Part shown: positions 49,424 through 57,681 of the stretch, piece by piece | Layout of the letters: every line of letters begins with the position of its first letter | Numbering within the stretch: the stretch's first letter is position 1 | Program-made: the position numbers and the translations under genes | Assembly (NCBI GenBank): GCA_965208015.1 | Contig: CBDBNT010000004.1 | Coordinates: 124,001 to 188,000 of the forward strand | Reading direction: 5' to 3' | DNA from: Bin87 sp965208015 | GTDB lineage: Bacteria > Chloroflexota > Dehalococcoidia > Lucifugimonadales > UBA3495 | DNA length: 64,000 nucleotides | The notes under the pieces: model-generated | Told to the model about the DNA's origin: nothing | What the model saw: only the letters and a program-made list of their open reading frames with translations | The model's database searches: none

Positions 49424-50461
49424 ATGGCTACTCGAAAACTCTTCGGGGTTACAGAAGAGTCCGGCTCACCGTGCGAGTCTCCGCCGCCTTACCGCAAGTT
49501 CGGCGCGACCTTGCACTGCGGCGATTTTCTGGAGGTGTCCGCCGAGTGGCCCTCACCCACGGTCATCATCGTTGACGGCCCCTACGGCGTGGGAAGCTTT
49601 CCCGGCGATCCGGTCTCTCACGAAGCTTTGCTGGAATGGTATCGGCCACACGTAGCCCGCTGGTCGGAGCGATCTCTGCCGGAGACCACGCTTTGGTTCT
49701 GGAATACGGAAATAGGCTGGGCCAGCGTACATCCCGTGTTGGCAGAACTCGGATGGGAGTATCGTTCCTGCCATATATGGGATAAAGGGATCGGGCACAT
49801 CGCGGGAAACGCAAACAGCAAGACGCTGCGGCGCTTTCCCGTGGTCACCGAGGTGTGCGCTCAATACGTCCGCCAGGTGAAAATCGCGTCCCGTGGAACG
49901 AACATGGCCTTGAAGGAATGGCTGCGGTGGGAGTGGGAGCGCAGCGGGCTCCCACTCTACAAGGCTAACGCCGCGTGCGGGGTCAAGAACGCTGCCACGC
50001 GCAAATATTTGACCAAGTGTCATCTGTGGTACTTCCCCCCGCCGGAAGCGTTTGAGTCACTGGCTCGATACGCCAACGAGCATGGGAACCCACAAGGCAG
50101 GCCATACTACAGCCTGGATGGCGTCAACCCGGCTTCGGCGCACGATTGGGCGCGGATGCGGGCAAAGTTCCACTGTGATGTCGGGATCACCAACGTCTGG
50201 CGGGAACCGGCAGTTCGCGGAGAAGAACGAATAAAGGACGCCTACAAATGCGTGCACATGAACCAAAAACCGTTGCGCCTGCTGGAACAAATAATTGCGG
50301 CTACCTCTGACCCGGGCGACGTGGTTTGGGAGCCATTCGGCGGCCTTTGCTCTGTCGCCATCGCCGCGGTGAACCAGGGACGAGAGTGCCATAGCGCGGA
50401 GATTCTCCCGGAGTATTTCACCGCGGCCCGCGACAGGCTTGCGTACCATGTCACCTCCTGA
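49424..50461 (+). CDS. Type II DNA methyltransferase, DGPYG class (345 aa)
   Basis: A beta-class amino-methyltransferase. Motif IV is near residue 50 as IIVDGPYGVG, where DPPY is usual, and the cofactor motif is near the C-terminus (VVWEPFGGLCSVAIAAV) with QKPLRLLEQII before it. The change of the first proline to glycine in motif IV is seen in a few methylase groups and keeps the key Asp and Tyr. The gene overlaps the nuclease gene by 14 bases, so the two form a coupled restriction-modification unit. It starts 12 bases after the acyl-CoA dehydrogenase stop. Confidence 0.85.
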   Translation: MATRKLFGVTEESGSPCESPPPYRKFGATLHCGDFLEVSAEWPSPTVIIVDGPYGVGSFPGDPVSHEALLEWYRPHVARWSERSLPETTLWFWNTEIGWASVHPVLAELGWEYRSCHIWDKGIGHIAGNANSKTLRRFPVVTEVCAQYVRQVKIASRGTNMALKEWLRWEWERSGLPLYKANAACGVKNAATRKYLTKCHLWYFPPPEAFESLARYANEHGNPQGRPYYSLDGVNPASAHDWARMRAKFHCDVGITNVWREPAVRGEERIKDAYKCVHMNQKPLRLLEQIIAATSDPGDVVWEPFGGLCSVAIAAVNQGRECHSAEILPEYFTAARDRLAYHVTS

Positions 50462-51212
50462 TCCGTCGCAGCCTGCCGATGATTGGGAACATTATTCGAT
50501 CTACCGCCGGGTGATCGACGCTATCTACGCGGTGCCGGCGCACTTCACCAGCCGAACAGCCATCGAAGGCATCGCTGCGACCGACTTGCAGACTCTCAAC
50601 ACGGTGCTGGGTGCAGCAATCGAAGAGCAGGTTGTGGCAACACTTAACCGAATGCGCGCGGTTTGGGACCCCAACGAAGACTATCAGCGGTTTTTCTTCC
50701 AGCGTCAGGCCCAGGTTTTCCCGGATGTGCTGCTGAAAGCTGATCGCAACGGCCAGGAAATCGTGCTCGGTATAGAACTCAAAGGTTGGTATCTATTGTC
50801 TAAAGAGCAGATGCCGAACTTTCGGTTCCAGGTCACGGCAGGGGCGTGTGCGGACGCGGACCTGATTGTGGTGGTTCCTTGGGCTTTGAGCAACGTTTTA
50901 TCGGGGGTTCCGGTAACTTACAAACCGTTCATCGCTCAAGCGAAATATGCCGCCGAATACCGAAACTACTGGTGGACGAACGTCCGACAGACCAAAACCG
51001 ACACCGGAATCACCATACCGGAGGGGATCAACCCTTATCCAGCCAAGAGTGACCACGTTGCCGACCGTCCCGTCAGCGATAGTGGCGGCAACTTCGGACG
51101 ATTGGCGAGGATAGGTATAATGGACGCCTACATCTCGGAACTGCTTGACCTCCCTCTCGCCGGAATTCCCGCAAGGGGTTGGATTGGCTTCCTGAAGCAA
51201 TTTGAGCAGTAG
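50448..51212 (+). CDS. Type II restriction endonuclease candidate (254 aa)
   Basis: The ATG at 50448 lies inside the end of the methyltransferase gene. A PD-(D/E)xK nuclease core is visible: FPDVLLKADRNGQEIVLGIE, with the following Leu-Lys, gives D...ELK (about residues 90-115). The preceding helix contains TLNTVLGAAIEEQVVATLNR and the C-terminal region has tryptophan/tyrosine-rich blocks (AAEYRNYWWTNVRQTK). I do not recognise its recognition-site group. Overlap with the methylase and the absence of other genes suggest both act on one site. Divergent nucleases of this type commonly escape similarity searches. Confidence 0.75.
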   Translation: MSPPDPSQPADDWEHYSIYRRVIDAIYAVPAHFTSRTAIEGIAATDLQTLNTVLGAAIEEQVVATLNRMRAVWDPNEDYQRFFFQRQAQVFPDVLLKADRNGQEIVLGIELKGWYLLSKEQMPNFRFQVTAGACADADLIVVVPWALSNVLSGVPVTYKPFIAQAKYAAEYRNYWWTNVRQTKTDTGITIPEGINPYPAKSDHVADRPVSDSGGNFGRLARIGIMDAYISELLDLPLAGIPARGWIGFLKQFEQ

Positions 51213-51246
51213 CTGCGCAGTGGTTCCCATTCGACAGGAAACTTCC

Positions 51247-51579
51247 ATGTCCCACCAACCTCCAACCGGCCGACCGTCTACCCTCGACTTGCTGCGGCAT
51301 CTGGCCATGCTATCGTGGGTAGCGTTTCTGCTGGCTACCCAGCCGTTCTGGATGCCGTTTTTTCTGGTCGGCGCGATGCGGCAGCGACGAGCGATACGCG
51401 CTTTCATCCGTGAACGAGCCGGAGGCCGCAAGCTTGACGACATATCCATTCATGCGCTGACCATGGCCTGGATTGAGCAAAACCCTCACCTTTGTCCGAA
51501 GGGTTGGCAGGACCGCAAGTTTGAACAGCTCAAGTGGCGGTTCAAGAGCGTGGCCGAGCACCTGAATGAGCGAGGATAA
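51247..51579 (+). CDS. Membrane-anchored hypothetical protein (110 aa)
   Basis: ATG 51247 follows AGGAAAC. One or two hydrophobic helices (LAMLSWVAFLLATQPFWMPF) lie at about residues 18-45, followed by a basic soluble part (RQRRAIRAFIRERAGGRKLD) and amphipathic helices. It ends eight bases before the selD start. No family recognised. Co-transcription with selD is possible, but it may simply be the last gene of the restriction-modification unit. Confidence 0.5.
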   Translation: MSHQPPTGRPSTLDLLRHLAMLSWVAFLLATQPFWMPFFLVGAMRQRRAIRAFIRERAGGRKLDDISIHALTMAWIEQNPHLCPKGWQDRKFEQLKWRFKSVAEHLNERG

Positions 51580-51586
51580 TAACCCC

Positions 51587-52639
51587 ATGACCCAACTCGA
51601 CACCCCCATCCGTCTCACCGAGCTGTCCCACTGCGCGGGTTGAGCGGCCAAGCTGAGCCTTGAGGACCTGGGCCAGGTCCTGAGTTATGTTCCGCTGCTC
51701 TCCCACCCGGACCTGCTGGTGGGCGCCGAGACCGGCGACGACGCGGCCGTCTATCGCATCAACGACGAGACGGCTCTGATCGTCACCGTCGACTTCTTCC
51801 CGCCCATCACCGACGACCCCTACGAGTTTGGCGCCATCGCCGCGGCCAACTCCCTGTCCGACGTGTACGCCATGGGCGGCAAGCCGCTCATCGCTCTCAA
51901 CGTGGTGGGCTTCCCCGCCTCGCTGGACAAGGAGATCCTGGGCAAGACCCTACAGGGCGGGTACGCCAAGGCCGCCGAGGCCGAGTGCCTCATCGTCGGC
52001 GGCCACACCGTGGACGACCCCGAGCCCAAGTACGGCCTGTCGGTCATCGGCGTGGTGGAGCCCGGCAAGCAGGTCAGCAACGCCGGCGCCAAACCCGGCG
52101 ACGTTCTGGTCCTCAGCAAGCCCATCGGCACGGGCATCATCACTACCGCGGGCAAGCAGGGCGTGGTCGACCCGGACGTCATGTTGGGCGCCGTGGAAAC
52201 CATGGCGGCACTGAACCGCCCCGGCGCGGTGGCGATGCAGCGGGTGGGCGTCAACGCGGCGACGGACGTCACCGGCTTTGGCCTGATGGGGCACCTGAAG
52301 AGCATGGTCAAGGGCAGCGGCGTCGCCGCCGAGGTGAATCTGGCCGCCATCCCCGTGTTGCCCGGCACCCGGGAACTGCTGGACAACGGCGTCGCCCCCG
52401 GCGGCACCCACCGCAACCTCAGCAGCGTCGCGGACGCCGTGACCTGGGATACTACACTGACCGACGAAGACCGGCTGCTGCTGTGCGACGCCCAGACCTC
52501 CGGCGGCCTGCTCATGTCGGTTCCTTCAGACCGGGTGGATGCTTTGGTGGCGGCCCTGCGTGAAGAGGGAGCGCCCTGCGCCGCCATCGTCGGCCGCATC
52601 GCCGACGGGCCGGCGGGGACTATTGCCGCCACCAGGTAG
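51587..52639 (+). CDS. selD: Selenide, water dikinase with selenocysteine (SelD, 350 aa)
   Basis: The reading frame starts at ATG 51587 and crosses an in-frame TGA at 51641-51643 (codon 19), where SelD family members carry the catalytic Cys/Sec. The local sequence is SHCAG-Sec-AAKLS, with the conserved Lys three residues later. Downstream are GAETGDDAAVYRIND, NSLSDVYAMGG, IVGGHTVDDPEPKYGLSVIG, DVTGFGLMGHLKSM and DAQTSGGLLMSVP, covering ATP-, Mg- and selenide-binding regions. A hairpin right after the TGA fits a bacterial SECIS. The enzyme makes selenophosphate from selenide and ATP for tRNA-Sec charging. A gene start after the TGA would remove the catalytic segment. selA, selB and selC are not in this window. 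Confidence 0.93.
51663..51681 (+). promoter_or_regulatory. SECIS hairpin of selD
   Basis: AGGACCT-GGGCC-AGGTCCT forms a 7-bp stem and a five-base G-rich loop, beginning 19 bases after the TGA (51643). Bacterial SECIS elements recognised by SelB lie in this window and need a G in the loop. Confidence 0.75.
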
Positions 52640-52684
52640 CGCCTTTTCCTATCCTGTCCTGCACACACTGCGGAGCGCGTGATC

Positions 52685-53026
52685 ATGCAATCCAACCATC
52701 CCGATTGGCACGAAGCTGAGCGGATCATTCAACAGAAAGATGCGGAAATTGCGGCGGGCAAAGCCAAAATTGAAGCTCAAGCCCAACTGATCGCCGATCA
52801 GGAAACGGTGATGGCGGCGCAGAAAGCGCTGATCGCAAAGATGATCGAACAGACTGCGTATCACGGGCAGCGCATCAAAGAGTTTGAGGAACGTATGGGG
52901 CTGCAGGAGGCGCGGGCCGACCAGCTGGAGCAGCAGGCGGAAGAACTGTCGCAACAAGTCGAGTGGATCCGGCGGCGCATCTTCGTCTTGACTGACCCCC
53001 AGATTCCGAACGATTCTATCTGCTGA
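52685..53026 (+). CDS. Coiled-coil protein (113 aa)
   Basis: Nearly all of the chain is heptad-rich: EAERIIQQKDAEIAAGKAKI, AAQKALIAKMIEQTAY, LQEARADQLEQQAEELSQQV. No other domain is visible. ATG 52685 (MQSNHP) is chosen; a GTG six bases upstream is possible. The C-terminal DPQIPNDSIC ends with a cysteine. Function unknown; possibly structural. Confidence 0.5.
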   Translation: MQSNHPDWHEAERIIQQKDAEIAAGKAKIEAQAQLIADQETVMAAQKALIAKMIEQTAYHGQRIKEFEERMGLQEARADQLEQQAEELSQQVEWIRRRIFVLTDPQIPNDSIC

Positions 53027-53092
53027 CCCCGGACCCGACGGCATCGACCGTAACGGGCTATTCAAATGGAGTTATCCAGAACGGAGCATCCA

Positions 53093-53752
53093 ATGACCAC
53101 TTCCAACCAGCAGCAACAGGCTGCGCCGGTTCAGCCGGAATTCGGCCTGAAGCGCCCTGACCAGATCAAGATCGCGCCTCCGGGCGGAGAGAAAGTTCCT
53201 CCGGGGCAGTTCGTCGCCAAGACCTTCCCCGTGCTCACCTACGGGGATACCCCGCAAATCGACCTGTCCACTTGGACCATCCGGGTCTGGGGACTCGTAG
53301 AGCGGGAAATCACGCTGGACTGGGCCCAGTTCTGCGCCCTGCCCCAGGTCGTCATGGACGCCGACTTCCACTGCGTGACCCAGTGGTCCGCCCTGGATCA
53401 GACGTGGGAGGGCGTGCTGGTGTCGGATCTGCTGGAGGTGGCGGGCGTATTGCCCGAGGCCAGGCACATCATGGCGCACTGCTTCGGCGACTACACCACC
53501 AACGTGCCGCTGGATCTGGCCCTGTCCGAAGGGTTGCTGGCCCACCGGCAGAACGGCGCCGAATTGGGGAAGGACCACGGCTGGCCCTTGCGGCTGATCA
53601 TCCCCAGCCGCTACGGGTGGAAATCGGCCAAGTGGGTCAACGGCATCGAGCTGATGGCCGAGGATGCCCCCGGCTTCTGGGAACAGCGGGGCTACAACAA
53701 CAACGCCGACCCCTGGCAGGAGGAACGGTTCTGGCCCGAATTGACGCGGTGA
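53093..53752 (+). CDS. Sulfite-oxidase-like molybdopterin protein (219 aa)
   Basis: It has the oxidoreductase molybdopterin-binding fold of the YuiH/sulfite-oxidase family. The Mo ligand cysteine is in MDADFHCVTQWSALDQTWEG, with DTPQIDLSTWTIRVWG before it and YTTNVPLDLALSEGLLAHRQ and RLIIPSRYGWKSAKWVNGIE after. There is no heme domain or signal peptide; N-terminal Gln-rich residues precede the fold. It starts at ATG 53093 after GGAG; a longer frame begins at 53066. Substrate of this group is uncertain. Confidence 0.85.
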   Translation: MTTSNQQQQAAPVQPEFGLKRPDQIKIAPPGGEKVPPGQFVAKTFPVLTYGDTPQIDLSTWTIRVWGLVEREITLDWAQFCALPQVVMDADFHCVTQWSALDQTWEGVLVSDLLEVAGVLPEARHIMAHCFGDYTTNVPLDLALSEGLLAHRQNGAELGKDHGWPLRLIIPSRYGWKSAKWVNGIELMAEDAPGFWEQRGYNNNADPWQEERFWPELTR

Positions 53753-53762
53753 AGTTGGGTCC

Positions 53763-53841
53763 GTCATTCCTGCGCAAGCAGGACTCCAGGTCATCTTTGT
53801 AATGCAGGACTCTGGCTTCCCGCTTTCGCGGGGATGACGGA
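53763..53841. repeat. Dispersed palindromic repeat (REP-like pair)
   Basis: Two inverted units, GTCATTCCTGCGCAAGCAGG and GGCTTCCCGCTTTCGCGGGG followed by ATGACGG, face each other. The same family, TGGATTCC-GGC-TTTC-GCC-GGAATGAC, occurs at 55602-55630 and 61493-61520, always between genes. Confidence 0.6.
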
Positions 53842-53854
53842 TAGTTGCAAAAAA

Positions 53855-53881
53855 GAGGGGCGGGTTCAACACCCGCCCCTC
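53855..53881 (-). terminator. Intrinsic terminator of the zinc-ribbon gene 53903-54112
   Basis: GAGGGGCGGGT and ACCCGCCCCTC (11 bp) enclose TTCAAC; on the minus strand the stem is followed by TTTTTTGC. This is a textbook Rho-independent terminator. Confidence 0.85.
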
Positions 53882-53902
53882 GATTGTGGGTCGGTCTGGT
53901 GG

Positions 53903-54112
53903 CTACGCGGCCTTGAGCAACTCCTTGCGCGCGGCTCGCGTCGTCGCCGTGGAGGTGGACTGCTTCGGCTTGGCAAACTCGATGGCCTGGTTGGGAGCGT
54001 CCAGGTCCTTCTGCAATCCGCACTGGAGGCAGCTGACGAACATGCCGTAGACGTCGCGCCGCAGCTCCAGGTCGCCGGAGCACTTGGGACAAGCGTTGAA
54101 CTTCAGTCTCAT
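53903..54112 (-). CDS. Small zinc-ribbon protein (69 aa)
   Basis: It starts at ATG 54112 after AGGAGG. It has CPKCSGDL at 8-15 and CLQCG at 28-32 (two CxxC pairs) and a basic Ala/Thr-rich tail (STSTATTRAARKELLKAA). The fold resembles FmdB/transcription-type zinc ribbons but no function is assigned. It is divergently oriented from hspR, with 250 bases between them, and has a perfect terminator downstream. Confidence 0.7.
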   Translation of the reverse strand: MRLKFNACPKCSGDLELRRDVYGMFVSCLQCGLQKDLDAPNQAIEFAKPKQSTSTATTRAARKELLKAA

Positions 54113-54288
54113 GATTACCTCCTGACCGAAAAATTTCGCTATCCGCAAATTTGGTGTATCGCCTTGGGAGTTTGATCGTCTCTTATACGAGATAAACCGT
54201 TGGTCGGATGTCCGAGTTGGGAGTGCCTGTGCGTAGGATTTCCGTTGGCTGTGGTCGGCGGCATCTGTGTTGGATCGAATGATACGCC

Positions 54289-54319
54289 TTGACATGATCT
54301 GTGTCAAGGGTCTATATTG
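54289..54319 (+). promoter_or_regulatory. HAIR-like HspR operator over the hspR-grpE-dnaK promoter
   Basis: CTTGACA-N7-TGTCAAG (54289-54309) has the size and symmetry of the HspR site (CTTGAGT-N7-ACTCAAG) with changed inner bases. It overlaps a -35 TTGACA (54290-54295) that lies 18 bases before TATATT (54314-54319). Binding here would block transcription, so it is probably the autoregulatory operator. Confidence 0.75.
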
Positions 54320-54363
54320 ACCTCGTAGCATGTGATATAATTCACGCACGGAGCGTCACCCAG

Positions 54364-54897
54364 ATGCAACAGCAATGGACCAACCGCCACCAGACCCGCC
54401 GCACTCGCCTGGAGCCGTATCCGGCTCCGATTGTAGAGGCGCCGGCGGGCTGGCCGGAAGGGATGTCTCCGGCCACGACGCGCGGGTCGGGCGGTTCCAC
54501 CGCGCCGGAAGCCGCCGGTTCGGACGGGAACGCCGCCGGCCCCAACATGGAACTGGAAGGGGTGTACATCATCTCCGTGGCCGCGCGCCTGCTCGAGATG
54601 CATCCCCAGACCCTGCGCAAGTACGAGCGGCTGGGCCTCATCCAGCCGGTGCGGACCGTCGGCATGCTTCGGCTCTACTCCCAGGACGACCTCCGCAAGG
54701 TGATGCTGATCCGGCATCTGATGGACAACCTGGGGCTCAACCTGGCCGGGGTGGAATTCGCGCTCAAACTGGTCAACAACCTGAGCGTATTCTCCCGCCG
54801 GCTGGCCCGCGCCACCGACGACGTCGAAGTGGTGGAAAACATCCGTGAAGAGGTAGCAATGCTGTGCAGCAGCCTCAGCCTGCCCGCCCCGGAGTGA
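54364..54897 (+). CDS. hspR: HspR, MerR-family heat-shock repressor (177 aa)
   Basis: The MerR-type DNA-binding domain is clear: MELEGVYIISVAARLLEMHP, then QTLRKYERLGLIQPVRT and LRLYSQDDLRKVMLIRHLMD. HspR represses dnaK-type chaperone operons and uses DnaK as co-repressor. The first 60 residues (WTNRHQTRRTRLEPYPAPIV, then a Gly/Ala/Pro-rich stretch) are unusual: typical HspR is about 120-150 residues and starts close to the helix-turn-helix. The start at ATG 54364 is supported by GGAG upstream, but a start near MELEG at about 54547 would give a normal-size protein. It lies directly upstream of grpE and dnaK. Confidence 0.88.
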   Translation: MQQQWTNRHQTRRTRLEPYPAPIVEAPAGWPEGMSPATTRGSGGSTAPEAAGSDGNAAGPNMELEGVYIISVAARLLEMHPQTLRKYERLGLIQPVRTVGMLRLYSQDDLRKVMLIRHLMDNLGLNLAGVEFALKLVNNLSVFSRRLARATDDVEVVENIREEVAMLCSSLSLPAPE

Positions 54898-54942
54898 TCT
54901 CGCCCGGATTTACACTGGGAACCACAATTCAGGAAAATATAA

Positions 54943-55569
54943 ATGGCAATCGATGAAACCCAACCGCCTGACGCCGGGCAGCCCGACGATCTCGAATCGG
55001 GCACCCTCGCGTCTGATTTCTACGCGGCCGGCCCGTCTTCTCCGCAGGAAGAGACCGGCGACGCCCCTCCCTTGACGCCGGAACAGGAAGCAGCGATGCT
55101 CCGGGCGGCGCTGAGCGAGGCCAACGAGGAGATCGCCCGCCAGGCCGACGCCGTCCAGCGCGGCCTGGCCGACCTGTCCAACGCCCGCCGCCGTCACGAT
55201 GAAGAACGGCTCACGATCCAGAGGCAAGCCAACAGCCGCCTGCTGGTCGGCCTGTTGCCCATCGTGGACGAGCTTGACCTGGCGATGAACCACCTGGAAA
55301 GCGGCGCCATAACGTCAACGCCTGATGCGTCAGACTCCTGGACTGAAGGGGTACGATTGATCCAGCGCAAGCTGGCCGCCTTCCTGGAATCCCAGGGGGT
55401 CGCTCGCATCGAGTGCCTGGGCGAGCCCTTCAATCCCGAATTGCACGAGGCCGTGGGCATGGCCCAGGTCGGCGATGCCGAATCCGGCAGCATCGTCGAG
55501 GTCCTGCGACAGGGCTACCGTCTGCACGACCGGGTCGTTCAGGTGGCCCAGGTGGTGGTAAATCAGTAG
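54943..55569 (+). CDS. grpE: GrpE nucleotide-exchange factor (208 aa)
   Basis: The coiled-coil N-terminal half (ALSEANEEIARQADAVQRGL) leads to the conserved core: NARRRHDEERLTIQRQANSR, LLPIVDELDLAMNHL, VRLIQRKLAAFLESQGVARI and PFNPELHEAVGM, VLRQGYRLHDRVVQVAQVVV. It exchanges ADP for ATP on DnaK. AGGAAA lies before the ATG. The order hspR-grpE-dnaK indicates one heat-shock operon. No dnaJ is present in the window. Confidence 0.95.
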   Translation: MAIDETQPPDAGQPDDLESGTLASDFYAAGPSSPQEETGDAPPLTPEQEAAMLRAALSEANEEIARQADAVQRGLADLSNARRRHDEERLTIQRQANSRLLVGLLPIVDELDLAMNHLESGAITSTPDASDSWTEGVRLIQRKLAAFLESQGVARIECLGEPFNPELHEAVGMAQVGDAESGSIVEVLRQGYRLHDRVVQVAQVVVNQ

Positions 55570-55590
55570 GGGCGAATGATTATTCGCCCC
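55569..55590 (+). terminator. Palindromic hairpin between grpE and dnaK
   Basis: GGGGCGAAT-GATT-ATTCGCCCC begins inside the grpE stop codon. It could attenuate or process the operon transcript before dnaK, or be a dispersed palindrome; no T-run is present. Confidence 0.45.
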
Positions 55591-55601
55591 CGCGCGTGAA
55601 A

Positions 55602-55630
55602 CTGGATTCCGGCTTTCGCCGGAATGACGA
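55602..55630. repeat. REP-like palindrome between grpE and dnaK
   Basis: CTGGATTCCGGC-TTTC-GCCGGAATGACG, with a near-perfect stem. It is a family member of the repeats at 53763-53841 and 61493-61520. Confidence 0.6.
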
Positions 55631-55691
55631 GTGTGCCGACCAGATCAGAACGACAAGTGTGCTGACAAAACTAGTTTGAGGAGACACGACA

Positions 55692-57584
55692 ATGGCAAGG
55701 ATTCTAGGCATCGACCTCGGCACGACCAATTCGGTGGCTGCGGTGATCGAAGCCGGTGAGGCTGACGTGGTTGAGAGCGCCGAGGGGAGCCGCATCACGC
55801 CCTCCGTGGTGGCCGTCAACGCCCGCAGTGGCGAGCGGTACGTGGGCCAAACGGCCAAGCGGCAGGCCGTTACCAACCCCGACAACACCATCTTCTCGGT
55901 AAAGCGGCTGATGGGAAGGCGTTTCAGCGACCCCGAAGTTCAGGACGCCGCCAAGCGCCTGCCCTACAAGATCGCCTCCGGCGACAACGGCGACGCCCAC
56001 GTAGAGATGGCTGGCCAAACCTACGCGCCTCCCCAGATCTCCAGCATGATCCTGCAGAAAATCCGCCAGGACGCCGAGGCCAAGCTGGGCGAGCGCATCA
56101 CCGAGGCCGTCATCACGGTGCCGGCCTACTTCAACGACTCCCAGCGCCAGGCCACCGTCGACGCCGGCAAGGTCGCCGGCCTGGACGTGAAGCGCATCAT
56201 CAACGAGCCCACCGCCGCCGCGCTGGCCTACGGCATCGACCGGCAGCAGACCGATTCCAAGATCGCCGTCTTCGATCTGGGCGGCGGCACCTTCGACATC
56301 ACCATCCTCGACCTCGGATCGGGGGTCTTCGAAGTGTTGTCCACCAACGGGGACACCTACCTCGGCGGCGACGATTTCGACGAGGCCATCTTGAACTGGC
56401 TGGTCACGGAGTTCCGCGCCGAAACCGGGATCGACCTGTCCCAGGACCGCATGGCCCTGCAACGCCTGCGCGACGCGGCCGAGCGCGCCAAGATCGAGTT
56501 GTCCAGCACGCTGGAAACGGAAATCAACCTGCCCTTCATCACCGCCGACGCCAGCGGCCCGCAGCACCTGGTGAAGCCCCTCAGCCGTTCCCGCCTGGAG
56601 CAACTGGTTGGCGATCTGATCGACCGCACCGCAGGGCCGTGCCGACAGGCGATCTCCGACGCCGGCGTCAGCGCAGGCAGCATCAACGACGTCATCCTCG
56701 TGGGCGGCATGACCCGGATGCCGGCCGTCCAGGCCAAGGTCCAGCAGATCTTCGGCAAAGAGCCCTCCCGCTCGGTAAATCCCGACGAGGCGGTGGCGCT
56801 GGGCGCGGCCATCCAGGCCGGCGTCCTGGGCGGTGAGGTGGGCGACATCGTCCTGCTGGACGTCACTCCGCTGACCCTGGGCATCGAGACCCTGGGCAAC
56901 GTGACCACCGCGCTGATCCCGCGCAATACCACCATTCCCACCAAGAAGACCGAGACCTTCACCACCGCGGCTGACGGTCAAGGCAGCGTGGACATCCACG
57001 TGCTGCAGGGCGAACGGCCCATGTCGGCCGACAACAAGACCATCGGCCGTTTCATGCTGGACGGCATCCTGCCGGCCCCACGCGGCGTGCCGCAGATCGA
57101 GGTCACCTTCGACATCGACTCCAACGGCATCCTCAGCGTGTCCGCCCAGGACAAAGGTACCGGCAAGGAGCAGCGCATCGTCATCCAGACCAGCAGCGGC
57201 CTGTCCGACGAGGACATCCAGCGCATGATGTCAGAGGCCGAGGCCAACGAGGAGAGCGACCGGCAACGGCGCGCCGAGATCGAGACCCGCAACCAGGCCG
57301 ACAGCCTGGCCTACTCGGCCGAGCGGCTGCTGACCGAAAACGCCGAGACGCTGCCCGCCGACCTCAAGGCTGAGGCCGAGGGCAAGCTGGAGGCGCTCAA
57401 GTCGGCAATCGCAGCCAACAACGTGGCCCAGATGCAGACGGCGATGAACGAGCTGAACGAAGCCCTGCAGCGCGTGGGCCAGGCGGTGTATTCTCAGCCG
57501 GGTCAGGGCGGACCGGGCGCAGCATCCGGTGGCGCGGACACGGGGCCCGACGACACGGTAGAAGGCGAGTTCCGCGAAGTCTAA
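55692..57584 (+). CDS. dnaK: DnaK chaperone (Hsp70, 630 aa)
   Basis: All Hsp70 signatures are present: ILGIDLGTTNSVAAVIE, VITVPAYFNDSQRQATVDAG, INEPTAAALAYGIDRQQTD, FDLGGGTFDITILDLGSGV, ILVGGMTRMPAVQ and LLDVTPLTLGIETLGNV (substrate domain linker). The C-terminus ends EGEFREV after a Gly/Pro-rich tail, close to the usual EEVD-free bacterial form. ATPase and peptide-binding functions look complete. GAGGAG precedes the ATG. It is regulated with hspR and grpE through the HAIR-like site, with dnaJ missing beside it. Confidence 0.97.
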   Translation: MARILGIDLGTTNSVAAVIEAGEADVVESAEGSRITPSVVAVNARSGERYVGQTAKRQAVTNPDNTIFSVKRLMGRRFSDPEVQDAAKRLPYKIASGDNGDAHVEMAGQTYAPPQISSMILQKIRQDAEAKLGERITEAVITVPAYFNDSQRQATVDAGKVAGLDVKRIINEPTAAALAYGIDRQQTDSKIAVFDLGGGTFDITILDLGSGVFEVLSTNGDTYLGGDDFDEAILNWLVTEFRAETGIDLSQDRMALQRLRDAAERAKIELSSTLETEINLPFITADASGPQHLVKPLSRSRLEQLVGDLIDRTAGPCRQAISDAGVSAGSINDVILVGGMTRMPAVQAKVQQIFGKEPSRSVNPDEAVALGAAIQAGVLGGEVGDIVLLDVTPLTLGIETLGNVTTALIPRNTTIPTKKTETFTTAADGQGSVDIHVLQGERPMSADNKTIGRFMLDGILPAPRGVPQIEVTFDIDSNGILSVSAQDKGTGKEQRIVIQTSSGLSDEDIQRMMSEAEANEESDRQRRAEIETRNQADSLAYSAERLLTENAETLPADLKAEAEGKLEALKSAIAANNVAQMQTAMNELNEALQRVGQAVYSQPGQGGPGAASGGADTGPDDTVEGEFREV

Positions 57585-57602
57585 CGGAGGCGGAGATGCG
57601 CC

Positions 57603-57632
57603 GGCGGGGAGGGCGTTGCGCTCGTCCCCGCC
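57603..57632 (+). terminator. Hairpin behind dnaK
   Basis: GGCGGGGA and TCCCCGCC pair around a 14-base loop, starting 18 bases past the dnaK stop. A T-run is not evident. Confidence 0.45.
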
Positions 57633-57673
57633 TGGCCGAAACCCAAAGGGCTTGCCAAACCGTAAATCCCTTG

Positions 57674-57681
57674 TAAACTAG
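57674..57681. repeat. Target-site duplication of ISAs1 element (left)
   Basis: TAAACTAG lies directly before the left inverted repeat and is repeated at 58917-58924 directly after the right one. An intact 8-base duplication shows a recent insertion. Confidence 0.85.

Noticed and set aside
51719..52639. selD beginning after the TGA.
   Set aside because: This removes the catalytic Cys/Sec segment. The upstream frame contains the family motif, and the hairpin supports readthrough.
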